DNA of 64,000 nt from Flavobacteriaceae bacterium (GTDB taxonomy: Bacteria; Bacteroidota; Bacteroidia; Flavobacteriales; Flavobacteriaceae). The position numbers and the translations under genes are program-made. The notes under the pieces were generated by a model, which made no database searches, was not told the origin of the DNA, and saw nothing but the letters and a program-made list of their open reading frames with translations. The stretch is from positions 1 to 64,000 of the forward strand of contig JABSPK010000017.1 in NCBI GenBank assembly GCA_013214065.1. The letters are read 5' to 3'. This document shows positions 33,825-41,532 of this stretch, piece after piece. Positions within the stretch are counted from its first letter, which is position 1; every line of letters begins with the position of its first letter.

Positions 33825-34280
33825 GTGGACACATTAAGTTATAAAACGATTTCAGCCAATAAGGCCACTGTTGACAAACAGTGGGTGTTGGTCGATGCAG
33901 AAGGACAGACATTGGGTAGATTGGCTTCCAAAGTAGCGAAGATCCTACGTGGAAAATACAAGCCAAGTTATACGCCCCATGTCGATTGTGGTGATAACGT
34001 TATCATAATCAATGCGGAAAAAATCGAGCTCAGCGGAAACAAGTGGAACGACAAGACCTATTTGCGTTACACCGGTTACCCTGGAGGACAGCGATCCACT
34101 TCGGCAACCGAATTGTTGAACAAGCATCCGGAAAGGATCATTGAAAAATCGGTCAAGGGTATGTTGCCAAAGAACCGATTGGGTGCTGATCTATTCCGAA
34201 ACCTAAAGGTATACACTGGAAACGAACATGGCCATGAAGCCCAAAAACCAAAGGCCATTAACCTAAACGATTACAAATAA
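33825..34280 (+). CDS. rplM: 50S ribosomal protein L13
   Basis: 151 residues from a GTG start. The product begins (M)[12 protein letters not shown], the usual start of flavobacterial L13, and no ATG lies at that place. The upstream ATG at 33768 lies in the promoter's -7 region and cannot be used. L13 motifs: [27 protein letters not shown] and [16 protein letters not shown]13 is an early assembly protein of the 50S subunit. Its stop TAA shares one base with the ATG of rpsI. Confidence 0.95.
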   Translation: MDTLSYKTISANKATVDKQWVLVDAEGQTLGRLASKVAKILRGKYKPSYTPHVDCGDNVIIINAEKIELSGNKWNDKTYLRYTGYPGGQRSTSATELLNKHPERIIEKSVKGMLPKNRLGADLFRNLKVYTGNEHGHEAQKPKAINLNDYK

Positions 34281-34666
34281 TGGAGGTGGTTCACAAAATT
34301 GGACGTAGAAAGACCGCAGTAGCCCGAGTTTATGTTACTGAAGGAAAAGGGAACATTACCGTCAACAAAAGAAAACTAGAAGAGTATTTCACTACGGCTA
34401 CGTTGCAGTACAAGGTGAAGCAACCTTTTACATTGACAGAGACCGATGGTACTTACGATGTGAACATCAATGTATATGGTGGCGGGATCACCGGGCAGGC
34501 CGAGGCGGTCCGTTTGGCATTGTCACGAGCCATGTGCGAGATCAACGAGGAAAACCGCACGGTATTGAAACCTGAAGGCCTGTTGACCCGTGACCCCCGT
34601 ATGGTGGAGCGTAAGAAATTCGGTCAGAAGAAAGCCCGTAAGAAGTTCCAGTTCTCGAAACGTTAA
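34280..34666 (+). CDS. rpsI: 30S ribosomal protein S9
   Basis: 128 residues, normal length. The N-terminus reads KIGRRKTAVARVYVTEGKG, the middle IYGGG-type turn appears as NVYGGGITGQAEAVRLALS, and the C-terminal basic tail ends RKKFQFSKR, with the terminal Lys-Arg that reaches the P-site tRNA. The start codon overlaps the rplM stop by one base, so translation is coupled. Second gene of the L13-S9 operon. Confidence 0.97.
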   Translation: MEVVHKIGRRKTAVARVYVTEGKGNITVNKRKLEEYFTTATLQYKVKQPFTLTETDGTYDVNINVYGGGITGQAEAVRLALSRAMCEINEENRTVLKPEGLLTRDPRMVERKKFGQKKARKKFQFSKR

Positions 34667-34882
34667 GGATTACCCGCGGTTTACCGCGATTATTCATACA
34701 AGTTCATTGAAAGGGCCCTTAAAAATATCAGGGCCCAAAATTTTAACCATGTTGTCGTTGTTCCGAAAAAAGGAAATCGACTTTTTTTGGAAACTAGTTT
34801 AGCATCTAAATGGATCGGGCGATGCCCAAAGCAGACCACCGCTCCATTGCTATACCAACGGAACGTAAACTAAGTACAAAAA
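34667..34882 (+). promoter_or_regulatory. Structured spacer between rpsI and rpsB
   Basis: 216 bases without a gene but with three inverted repeats: CGCGG-TTTA-CCGCG (34675-34688), GGGCCCT / AGGGCCC (34713-34736, followed by AAAATTTT) and GGGC-GAT-GCCC (34817-34827). The first two may end the rplM-rpsI transcript; the last lies in the rpsB leader and could take part in S2 autoregulation. A weak -7-like TAGTTTAG lies near 34795. No clear -33 element. Confidence 0.35.
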
Positions 34883-35977
34883 ATGGCAAACAACATTGAA
34901 GTAAAAAACTTATTGGACGCAGGTGTGCATTTCGGCCACCTCACTAGAAAGTGGAATCCGAACATGGCCCCATACATCTACATGGAGCGCAATGGGATCC
35001 ACGTCATCAACCTTTACAAAACCGTAGCGAAATTGGAAGAGGCCAACGAGGCCCTTAAGAAAATCGCTGCTTCTGGACGGAAAATCCTTTTCGTCGCTAC
35101 CAAGAAACAAGCCAAGGACATCGTTGCCGAAAAGGTAGCCAATGTCAATATGCCCTACATCACCGAAAGGTGGCCCGGGGGTATGTTGACCAATTTCGTG
35201 ACCATCCGTAAAGCGGTCAAGAAAATGGCTTCCATCGATCGCATGAAAGAAGACGGAACCTTCAACACCCTTTCCAAAAAGGAGCGTTTGCAAGTGGACC
35301 GTCTACGTGCCAAATTGGAAAAGAACCTTGGTTCGATTTCCGATATGACCCGATTGCCAGGTGCGATCTTTATCGTCGATACGATGCGTGAGCATATCGC
35401 CGTCAAAGAAGCACAAAAATTGAACATCCCGATTTTCGCGATGGTCGATACCAATTCGGATCCAAGACCGATCGATTATGTCATCCCATCAAACGATGAT
35501 GCCGGAAAATCGATCGATGCCATCATGACGTCGGTTACGGCTGCCGTTGCCGAAGGACTTGCCGATCGTAAAGCCGATAAACAAGCTGACAAAGGCGAAG
35601 CTTCCAAAGAAGAGGCAGCAAAAGTTGAGGCTCCTGCTAAAAAGGAAACCAAAGCAGAAGCCCCTGCACCAGCTGAAGCAGCCCCGGCCCCGGCCCCAGC
35701 TGCTCCTGAAAAGGCCGATGACCTGACCAAAATCGAAGGTGTCGGACCCAAAGCTTCTGAAGCCTTGGTTGCTGCCGGTATCGCAACGTTCGACGCGATG
35801 GCCAAAGCGGATGCCGAGAAGGTCAAAGCCATCCTGACCGAAGCAAGCCCAAGATTGGCCCATTTGGATCCCACTAGCTGGGCCAAACAAGCCCAAATGG
35901 CCGCTGAAGGCAAATGGGATGAGTTGAAAGCTTGGCAAGATAGTGTCAAGGGGGGTGTAGAAGACTCGGAAGAGTAA
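34883..35977 (+). CDS. rpsB: 30S ribosomal protein S2 with C-terminal helix-hairpin-helix extension
   Basis: 364 residues, against about 230-250 for ordinary S2. Residues 1-230 are standard S2: LLDAGVHFGHLTRKWNP, ATKKQAKDIV, ERWPGGMLTNFVTIRKAV and FAMVDTNSDPRPIDYVIPSN. Then comes an Ala/Pro/Glu/Lys-rich linker (about 231-278), and a small domain from about 279 (DLTKIEGVGPKASEALVAAG) to about 355, with the GxGPKxA pattern of helix-hairpin-helix domains. Similar extensions occur on S2 and L21 of other Bacteroidota. First gene of the rpsB-tsf operon. Confidence 0.95.
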   Translation: MANNIEVKNLLDAGVHFGHLTRKWNPNMAPYIYMERNGIHVINLYKTVAKLEEANEALKKIAASGRKILFVATKKQAKDIVAEKVANVNMPYITERWPGGMLTNFVTIRKAVKKMASIDRMKEDGTFNTLSKKERLQVDRLRAKLEKNLGSISDMTRLPGAIFIVDTMREHIAVKEAQKLNIPIFAMVDTNSDPRPIDYVIPSNDDAGKSIDAIMTSVTAAVAEGLADRKADKQADKGEASKEEAAKVEAPAKKETKAEAPAPAEAAPAPAPAAPEKADDLTKIEGVGPKASEALVAAGIATFDAMAKADAEKVKAILTEASPRLAHLDPTSWAKQAQMAAEGKWDELKAWQDSVKGGVEDSEE

Positions 35978-35996
35978 TTGAACAACGATTCAAAAC

Positions 35997-36030
35997 AAAA
36001 CACGCATCGTGATTGGGTGTTTTATTTTAT
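35997..36030 (+). terminator. Weak attenuator-like stem between rpsB and tsf
   Basis: AAAACAC and GTGTTTT can pair across a 13-base loop, and the stem is followed by ATTTTAT. It lies in the 74-base rpsB-tsf gap and could reduce read-through or stabilise the rpsB mRNA end. The stem is AT-rich and short. Confidence 0.3.
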
Positions 36031-36051
36031 ATAAATTTTAAATTTTATACA

Positions 36052-36876
36052 ATGGCTAAGATTACTGCCGCAGAAGTAAACAAGTTGAGAAAGACCACCG
36101 GAGCTGGAATGATGGACTGCAAGAACGCTTTGGTTGAAGCTGATGGTGATTTTGACAAAGCAATTGAGATCTTAAGGAAAAAAGGTCAAAAAGTCGCTGC
36201 TAAAAGAGCGGACCGAGATTCATCGGAGGGTGCTGCTATCGCTAAGGTGAATGGTGAAAGCTCGGCCGGTGTGATCATTTCATTGAACTGTGAGACCGAT
36301 TTCGTGGCCAAAAACGAATCTTTTGTGACTTTGGCCAATGAATTGGCCGATTTGGCATTGGGCTTCGATTCGAAAGATGATTTTCTTGCCGCTGCTTTCA
36401 ACGGCATGACGGTCGCTGAGAAGCTAACGGAACAAACCGGTGTCATCGGTGAAAAAATCGAAATCGGGAGTTTTGAAAAATTGAGTGCCCCTTTCGTAGG
36501 ATCATACATCCACGCTGGAAATAAAATCGCGACTTTGGTCGGATTGTCTGCCAATGTCGATGGTGCGGCTACCGCAGCCAAAGATGTGGCCATGCAAGCT
36601 GCCGCCATGAACCCGGTCGCCTTGAACGAAGAAGGTGTCGATCAATCGGTTATCGATAAGGAAATCGAAATCGCCAAAGATCAACTCCGTCAAGAAGGAA
36701 AGCCGGAAGCCATGTTGGACAATATCGCCAAAGGAAAGCTAAAGCGTTTCTTCAAAGACAACACCTTGGTCAACCAGGCGTTTATCAAAGACAGCAAACA
36801 AAGTGTTTCCCAATACGTGAAATCAGTAGCTTCCGATTTGGAAGTGACCGGATTTTCAAGGGTTGCCTTGGGTTAA
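36052..36876 (+). CDS. tsf: Translation elongation factor Ts
   Basis: 274 residues, normal. MAKITAAEVNKLRKTTGAGM and MDCKNALVEADGDFDKAIE form the N-terminal domain; NCETDFVAKNESF is the EF-Tu-contacting TDFV motif; a core repeat and the C-terminal module follow. EF-Ts exchanges GDP for GTP on EF-Tu. The ATG at 36052 is chosen because the extended N-terminus from 36013 is not conserved. Last gene of the rpsB-tsf operon, followed by a strong terminator. Confidence 0.97.
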   Translation: MAKITAAEVNKLRKTTGAGMMDCKNALVEADGDFDKAIEILRKKGQKVAAKRADRDSSEGAAIAKVNGESSAGVIISLNCETDFVAKNESFVTLANELADLALGFDSKDDFLAAAFNGMTVAEKLTEQTGVIGEKIEIGSFEKLSAPFVGSYIHAGNKIATLVGLSANVDGAATAAKDVAMQAAAMNPVALNEEGVDQSVIDKEIEIAKDQLRQEGKPEAMLDNIAKGKLKRFFKDNTLVNQAFIKDSKQSVSQYVKSVASDLEVTGFSRVALG

Positions 36877-36896
36877 TCATACCCCATACAATTAAA

Positions 36897-36922
36897 AAAG
36901 CCCCAACTTTCGTTGGGGCTTT
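36897..36922. terminator. Bidirectional terminator between tsf and the DUF4097 gene
   Basis: AAAGCCCCAAC, a 4-base loop TTTC, and GTTGGGGCTTT, an 11-bp perfect stem followed by T residues on the plus strand and preceded by A residues that serve as the T-run on the minus strand. It lies between convergent genes. Confidence 0.88.
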
Positions 36923-36943
36923 TTTTTGGAAGGTACTTTCCTA

Positions 36944-37747
36944 TCATTTCGATTTGATCAGGATATTGCCGTTCAAGGTCTTGAATAGGATTTCAGGGCC
37001 TCCCCCATTGATCTCTCCCAAGACCCACTTGTTCACTTTTACCTTATACACGCCTTTCGAATCCCTATTTTGATCGACCTGGGCACTGGTACGCTGGTCC
37101 ATTTCAAAATCGGTAAAGATATCGCCGTTCTCCGTACGGGCCTTGATATTGGCCGCAAAATCGGCCGGAAAGGTAATATCAAGGTCACCGTTCAAACTGG
37201 TAAAGGCCATGGGTGCATTCCTATCGACTTTTGAAAAAGTAACCACGACATCCCGGTTCAAAGCATCGGCGATTACGGATCCACTGACGTTCTCTAAGGT
37301 AATGGCACCATTGGTATTGCTGATCTCCAAATCACCATTGACCCCGTTCACGAAAATGTTCCCGTTGTTTACGGCATTCAACTTCAGTGAAAAGTTTTTG
37401 GGCACGGTGATAAAGAAGTCCATCTTCTTATTGGTTCCTCCTGACTTCACGGTGACTTGGTTGTTGTATTCTTCGACCGAGTAACCGCCGCCACCGCCAC
37501 CGATCTTGCGCAAACCGTTCTTACTGACCGAAGCTTGTTTTTGTTTGCTTTTGGTCTCAATGATCACTTCGTTGCCGGAATGGGTGTTCACCGTTATCGA
37601 CCCATACAATACCCCGACTTTTAGGTGACCGGGTTTTCCAGGCTCACTCAAGGGAACCTCCAATCTCTGTGTGTTCTGCCCACTTAGCGATACCGGAAGT
37701 ACTGCTGTACAAAGGAGCAAGAATAACTGTAATGTAATTTTTCTCAT
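36944..37747 (-). CDS. Secreted DUF4097 beta-repeat protein (second copy)
   Basis: 267 residues. A signal peptide (LPVSLSGQ) is followed by a repetitive beta-helix-like domain typical of DUF4097 'putative adhesins': repeated GDLEISNTNGAITLENVSG, SLNGDLDITFP and ENGDIFTDF. A glycine-rich insert lies around residue 85. It follows the other DUF4097 gene by 4 bases and resembles it in the order of motifs, so the two look like a tandem duplication. Last gene of the ECF sigma operon; probably periplasmic or surface-located. Function unknown. Confidence 0.82.
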   Translation of the reverse strand: MRKITLQLFLLLCTAVLPVSLSGQNTQRLEVPLSEPGKPGHLKVGVLYGSITVNTHSGNEVIIETKSKQKQASVSKNGLRKIGGGGGGYSVEEYNNQVTVKSGGTNKKMDFFITVPKNFSLKLNAVNNGNIFVNGVNGDLEISNTNGAITLENVSGSVIADALNRDVVVTFSKVDRNAPMAFTSLNGDLDITFPADFAANIKARTENGDIFTDFEMDQRTSAQVDQNRDSKGVYKVKVNKWVLGEINGGGPEILFKTLNGNILIKSK

Positions 37748-37751
37748 CGTT

Positions 37752-38621
37752 CTATTTTTTTACGAATGCATCGCCGTTCAACAAATTAAAATCCAATTGC
37801 ACGCCGCCTTTTCCGATTCGGAAAGACTCGTTCGAATCGACCTTGTACTTGACCCCTTTCCTTCTCCCGACTTCCTTTTGCGAGATTTTGGTCTGTGTCA
37901 TAGAAACGTCATAGTTGGTATACAGGTCCCCGTTCATGCTTTTAAAGCTCACATCGGCATTGAGGTCATCTTTAAAGACGACATTGATATCGCCGTTCAA
38001 GGAGTGGTAGCTGCAATCTTCCGTTGGATTTCGATAATAACTGATATCGATATTCCTGTTCAAGGCATTCACATCGGTTTTTCCAGCGATATTCTCCAAA
38101 GTTATCGCGCCATTGAGATTATTGACACGCATTAAATGACCTTGAACGTCTTTGATATGGATGTCACCATCGTTCATCGTTCCTACCTGGAGGCCGACGT
38201 TTTTGGGCACCTTGATTTTGAAATCGAGATGGTAACGGTACTTGGGGCGATCGTTGTAATTGTAGTTCTCTCGATGTGAAAACCGACCCTTGTCTAGGTC
38301 GAAATAGGTCCAAGGGGAGTCGAGAAAGACGAAGAATTCGCCCGCTTTACGTTCAATGGCCACTCCGATTTCCTCTTTACCAAGGGCGACCATGTCTCGA
38401 CTGCGGGCCCAAATCTTCTTTTTGACCTCTACCTGTATGGTCGTACCATTGTATCCTTCGATATCGATGGATCCATTGACGTTTTGCACATGCAACAGGT
38501 TCTTGGCCGAATTGGAGTCGAACCGTAGTTCATGGGTGATCGTCTCTTCGGAATCTTGTGCGGCCCCTATTTGGAAGAAAGCACAAGCGACAAAGAGTAC
38601 TGTGGGTTTTACAAATTTCAT
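37752..38621 (-). CDS. Secreted DUF4097 beta-repeat protein (first copy)
   Basis: 289 residues. A signal peptide (FFQIGAAQ) is followed by a DUF4097 domain with the same ladder as the downstream copy: VNGSIDIEGYNG, MNDGDIHIKDVQG, NNLNGAITLENIAG, SLNGDINVVF and SMNGDLYTNYDV. An aromatic-rich insert (about residues 105-130) is not in the neighbour. It lies 26 bases after the anti-sigma gene and 4 before the second copy. Proteins of this kind often accompany membrane-stress ECF sigma factors in Bacteroidota; their activity is not known. Confidence 0.82.
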   Translation of the reverse strand: MKFVKPTVLFVACAFFQIGAAQDSEETITHELRFDSNSAKNLLHVQNVNGSIDIEGYNGTTIQVEVKKKIWARSRDMVALGKEEIGVAIERKAGEFFVFLDSPWTYFDLDKGRFSHRENYNYNDRPKYRYHLDFKIKVPKNVGLQVGTMNDGDIHIKDVQGHLMRVNNLNGAITLENIAGKTDVNALNRNIDISYYRNPTEDCSYHSLNGDINVVFKDDLNADVSFKSMNGDLYTNYDVSMTQTKISQKEVGRRKGVKYKVDSNESFRIGKGGVQLDFNLLNGDAFVKK

Positions 38622-38647
38622 GACTGTTCGTTTTTTAGATTAATGAA

Positions 38648-39451
38648 TTATATGATTTGATCGATTGATGCCCTGATTTTCTTGCTGACGGTCGAATCGA
38701 GATTCGGTTTGTCAAGCAATTGCTCCATAGACCGAATGGATTCCTTTTCTTGAAGGGTGACCATTAGGTCGGCCAGTGCGATTTGTACGATGGGTGAATC
38801 TTGATTAACGATGGAGGCAATGAGGCCCATACGTACTTCCGGATTCTCCACATAGCGCGATAAGGATTCTATGGCCGCTAAGCGGACGTTTACGTTAGAG
38901 TCATTGTTCAAGGTCAGAAAAAGGGCGTCGGTAACACTTTTCGTCGCCCGTTCCATTTTGGTCACCTCATTGACCCCTTGTAGACGTTTGTTGGCCGAGT
39001 TCTGTTCTAAAAGGGTCAAGACCAACTTTTCCCTGACCGCTTCGGTTTCCGAAGTGGAAGCTACTTCTACTTGACCTATATTCTCTTTGGTATCGGTTCG
39101 CAGCAAATAACCGATAGCCAAGCCCGCTGTCAATAGCAACAGGCCATAAGCCAATTGTGGTCTCCACAACGATGCCATAAGGTCGCGGAAGGCGGTAAGG
39201 CCGGTTCGCTCTTTCCGCTGTTCTTTTTCGATGGTGGCGCCAAGGGTTTGGAAAAACCGTTGGTCCATCCCAGCCGAGGGTTCAGGAAATGGTGTGGTAT
39301 TCCATTCATCCCAGACCAATTTGAGTGCATCGAACTCGTTTTGATACCTCGGATTGTCGTTAAGAAAGGTGCTGAATTCTTTCATTCCGTCCGCATCGAG
39401 CTCTCCTTTCAAATAAGCCATTGCCTGTTCTTCAAATACCGTTTCCTTCAT
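38648..39451 (-). CDS. Probable anti-sigma factor with HEAT-like repeats
   Basis: 267 residues from the ATG at 39451 (a GTG one codon earlier overlaps the sigma stop). The N-terminal part (EEQAMAYLKGELDADGMKEF) resembles the helical sigma-binding region of Bacteroidota anti-sigma factors. One membrane helix lies at about 100-120 (YGLLLLTAGLAIGYLL). The periplasmic part contains repeats such as DSNVNVRLAAIESLSRYV and DSPIVQIALADLMVTL, typical of HEAT repeats. It sits directly downstream of the ECF sigma gene, which suggests membrane-based control of that factor. Mechanism inferred. Confidence 0.78.
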   Translation of the reverse strand: MKETVFEEQAMAYLKGELDADGMKEFSTFLNDNPRYQNEFDALKLVWDEWNTTPFPEPSAGMDQRFFQTLGATIEKEQRKERTGLTAFRDLMASLWRPQLAYGLLLLTAGLAIGYLLRTDTKENIGQVEVASTSETEAVREKLVLTLLEQNSANKRLQGVNEVTKMERATKSVTDALFLTLNNDSNVNVRLAAIESLSRYVENPEVRMGLIASIVNQDSPIVQIALADLMVTLQEKESIRSMEQLLDKPNLDSTVSKKIRASIDQII

Positions 39452-39453
39452 CA

Positions 39454-40008
39454 CTATTGGATTTCCATTTGCATAAATACGTGCTTCAATTCCTTTAAAG
39501 CGCGATGCGCTTTTACTTTGGCCGCCCCTTCAGAGCAACCCAAGACCTCCCCGATTTCGCTGAACTTCATTTCCTTGAACTTGCTCAAAATCAAAATCTC
39601 GCGCTTCTCTTTTGGAAGTTTTAGCAGCGCCCGGTTCAAGATCGAGATCGCATCCTTTCGATCGTTCAACGATTCTTGATCATCGGTATCCTCTACCTTA
39701 TACTCGACGGTCCCTATTTCGTAGGTCGATCGATGTTTGTTGTTCTTTTTGAAAAGATCATGCTGTACGTTGCGTGCCGTGCTGAACATCCAGGCCAAAA
39801 ATTGCCCTTGACCGGTAAACGTATGTCGGTATTTCATCATGCGCACAAATACGTTCTGTACCAAATCCTCACTTAGCGAGGCGTTCGAATTCATGTTATA
39901 AAAGAACCCGAACAACTTCTTTTTATGGCGTTCATACAACAAACCCATCTTTTCCAGATCTCCGGATTTTACTTTCAACATCAATGCGTTATCGGTTAGC
40001 TCAAACAT
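39454..40008 (-). CDS. ECF-type RNA polymerase sigma factor
   Basis: 184 residues. Region 2 is seen in LYERHKKKLFGFFYNMNSNA, EDLVQNVFVRMMKYRHTF and FLAWMFSTARNVQHDLFK; region 4 in LPKEKREILILSKFKEMKFS, EIGEVLGCSEGAAKVKAHRA. There is no region 1 or 3. First gene of an operon with an anti-sigma factor and two DUF4097 proteins. Upstream, GTAACC (minus strand, 40056-40051) followed by a GTATACC-like element resembles an ECF promoter, which would suggest self-activation; this is weak. Genes of this kind respond to envelope stress. Confidence 0.92.
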   Translation of the reverse strand: MFELTDNALMLKVKSGDLEKMGLLYERHKKKLFGFFYNMNSNASLSEDLVQNVFVRMMKYRHTFTGQGQFLAWMFSTARNVQHDLFKKNNKHRSTYEIGTVEYKVEDTDDQESLNDRKDAISILNRALLKLPKEKREILILSKFKEMKFSEIGEVLGCSEGAAKVKAHRALKELKHVFMQMEIQ

Positions 40009-40111
40009 TTCCGTGGTGTTGTCAAAGGGTATACTGCCCTTTCATCAAAAGGTTACAAAATGTACTGCTTTTTATTTCAAATGATTTCCAATCGGTCCAT
40101 TTCAAAGCGGG

Positions 40112-40140
40112 TTGGTCAAAAATTATTTTGATTATTTTTG
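40112..40140 (+). promoter_or_regulatory. Promoter of pyrH-frr
   Basis: TTG (40112-40114), 18 bases, TATTTTTG (40133-40140), about 20 bases before the pyrH ATG. It fits the Bacteroidota consensus well. Confidence 0.65.
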
Positions 40141-40159
40141 TCCGAAATCGACTCCACCT

Positions 40160-40867
40160 ATGCAATACAAAAGAATCCTGCTCAAACTCAGTGGCGAAGC
40201 CTTAATGGGTGAACAACAATACGGCATCGATGCCAATCGGCTCACTGAATATGCGGAAGATATCAAAGCCGTCACTGAAAAAGGGGTCGAATTGGCCATT
40301 GTAATCGGCGGTGGTAACATCTTTAGGGGACTTTCGGGCGCCAGCCAAGGCATGGATCGTGTTCAGGGTGACCATATGGGGATGTTGGCCACGGTCATCA
40401 ACGGATTGGCCCTTCAAAGCGCCCTAGAATTACAACAAGTGGAAACCCGATTGCAATCGGCGATCAAGATCAATGAAGTGGCCGAACCTTTCATCAGAAG
40501 AAGGGCCATTCGGCATCTGGAAAAAGGAAGGGTCGTTATTTTCGGTGGGGGTACCGGAAACCCTTACTTCACGACCGATTCGGCGGCCGTACTGCGTGCA
40601 ATCGAAATCAAGGCCGACGTCATATTGAAAGGTACCCGTGTGGATGGAATTTACTCCGCTGACCCGGAAAAAGATAAGAACGCGACCAAGTTCGACACTA
40701 TTTCGTTTAAAGATGTCTTGCAGAAAGGCCTGAAAGTGATGGACAGCACGGCCTTTACCCTCAGTCAAGAAAACGAATTGCCCATTGTGGTCTTTGACAT
40801 GAATACCCGTGGCAACCTGATGCGTATCGTTTCGGGCGAAAATATCGGAACCATTGTCAATATCTAA
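40160..40867 (+). CDS. pyrH: UMP kinase
   Basis: 235 residues, normal bacterial PyrH of the amino acid kinase fold. [20 protein letters not shown] holds the phosphate-binding [37 protein letters not shown] (UMP binding) and [12 protein letters not shown] follow. It phosphorylates UMP to UDP. The frame opens at 40112, but the conserved N-terminus and promoter position place the start at 40160. pyrH-frr is a common bacterial pairing, 39 bases apart here. Confidence 0.96.
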   Translation: MQYKRILLKLSGEALMGEQQYGIDANRLTEYAEDIKAVTEKGVELAIVIGGGNIFRGLSGASQGMDRVQGDHMGMLATVINGLALQSALELQQVETRLQSAIKINEVAEPFIRRRAIRHLEKGRVVIFGGGTGNPYFTTDSAAVLRAIEIKADVILKGTRVDGIYSADPEKDKNATKFDTISFKDVLQKGLKVMDSTAFTLSQENELPIVVFDMNTRGNLMRIVSGENIGTIVNI

Positions 40868-40888
40868 CTTGGCATAGCTTTTGCCAAG
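40868..40888 (+). other. Intercistronic stem between pyrH and frr
   Basis: CTTGGCA, 7-base loop, TGCCAAG: a perfect stem beginning right after the pyrH stop codon. It lacks a T-run, so it is more likely an mRNA stability or processing element than a terminator. A second small stem CCTTT-AAA-AAAGG follows at 40889-40901. Confidence 0.4.
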
Positions 40889-40906
40889 CCTTTAAAAAAG
40901 GATACC

Positions 40907-41461
40907 ATGAACGAAGAAATCACATTCATACTAGAAACGACCAAAGAAAGCATGGACGGATCCATGGCCCATTTGGAAAAAGCATTGATGAAAATCCGGG
41001 CCGGAAAAGCAAGTCCGGCGATGCTGGCTTCGGTAAAGGTCGATTATTATGGTTCCCAGACCCCACTCTCACAAGTGGCCAATATCAACACCCCTGACGC
41101 CCGTACCATTTCGGTACAGCCTTGGGAAAAAACCATGATTCCCGAAATCGAAAAGGCCATCATCAATTCGAATCTTGGGTTCAACCCTATGAACAATGGT
41201 GAAAGTGTGATCATCAACGTGCCGCCGTTGACCGAGGAACGACGCCGTGACCTGGTCAAACAAGCCAAATCGGAGGCCGAAGAAGCCCGGGTGAGTGTTC
41301 GAAGTGCCCGTCAAGAGGCCAATAAGGAATTGAAGAAATTGGATATATCCGAAGACTTGTTGTCCAATGCCGAAATCGACGTTCAGGAGTTGACCGACAA
41401 CTATACCAAAAAAGTCGAAACCATCTTAGAGCTAAAAGAGGCCGAAATCATGAAGGTATAG
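40907..41461 (+). CDS. frr: Ribosome recycling factor
   Basis: 184 residues, standard. ALMKIRAGKASPAMLASVKV, TPLSQVANINTPDARTISVQ, NLGFNPMNNGESVIINVPPL and LTEERRRDLVKQAKSEAEEA are RRF landmarks; the three-helix bundle carries the conserved arginines. Together with EF-G it splits post-termination ribosomes. It follows pyrH in the same direction. Confidence 0.97.
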   Translation: MNEEITFILETTKESMDGSMAHLEKALMKIRAGKASPAMLASVKVDYYGSQTPLSQVANINTPDARTISVQPWEKTMIPEIEKAIINSNLGFNPMNNGESVIINVPPLTEERRRDLVKQAKSEAEEARVSVRSARQEANKELKKLDISEDLLSNAEIDVQELTDNYTKKVETILELKEAEIMKV

Positions 41462-41505
41462 GCATTGTAAGCCTGCTTTCTTTAGGTAGCCCGCCGATCA
41501 TTTTC

Positions 41506-41513
41506 TACCTTTG
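41506..41513 (+). promoter_or_regulatory. Predicted -7 element of the MMPL exporter gene
   Basis: TACCTTTG, a full TAnnTTTG match, 20 bases before the ATG at 41533. A TTTA (41481-41484) lies 21 bases upstream in place of TTTG. Confidence 0.45.
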
Positions 41514-41532
41514 CCACCAATTTTGAATACTG

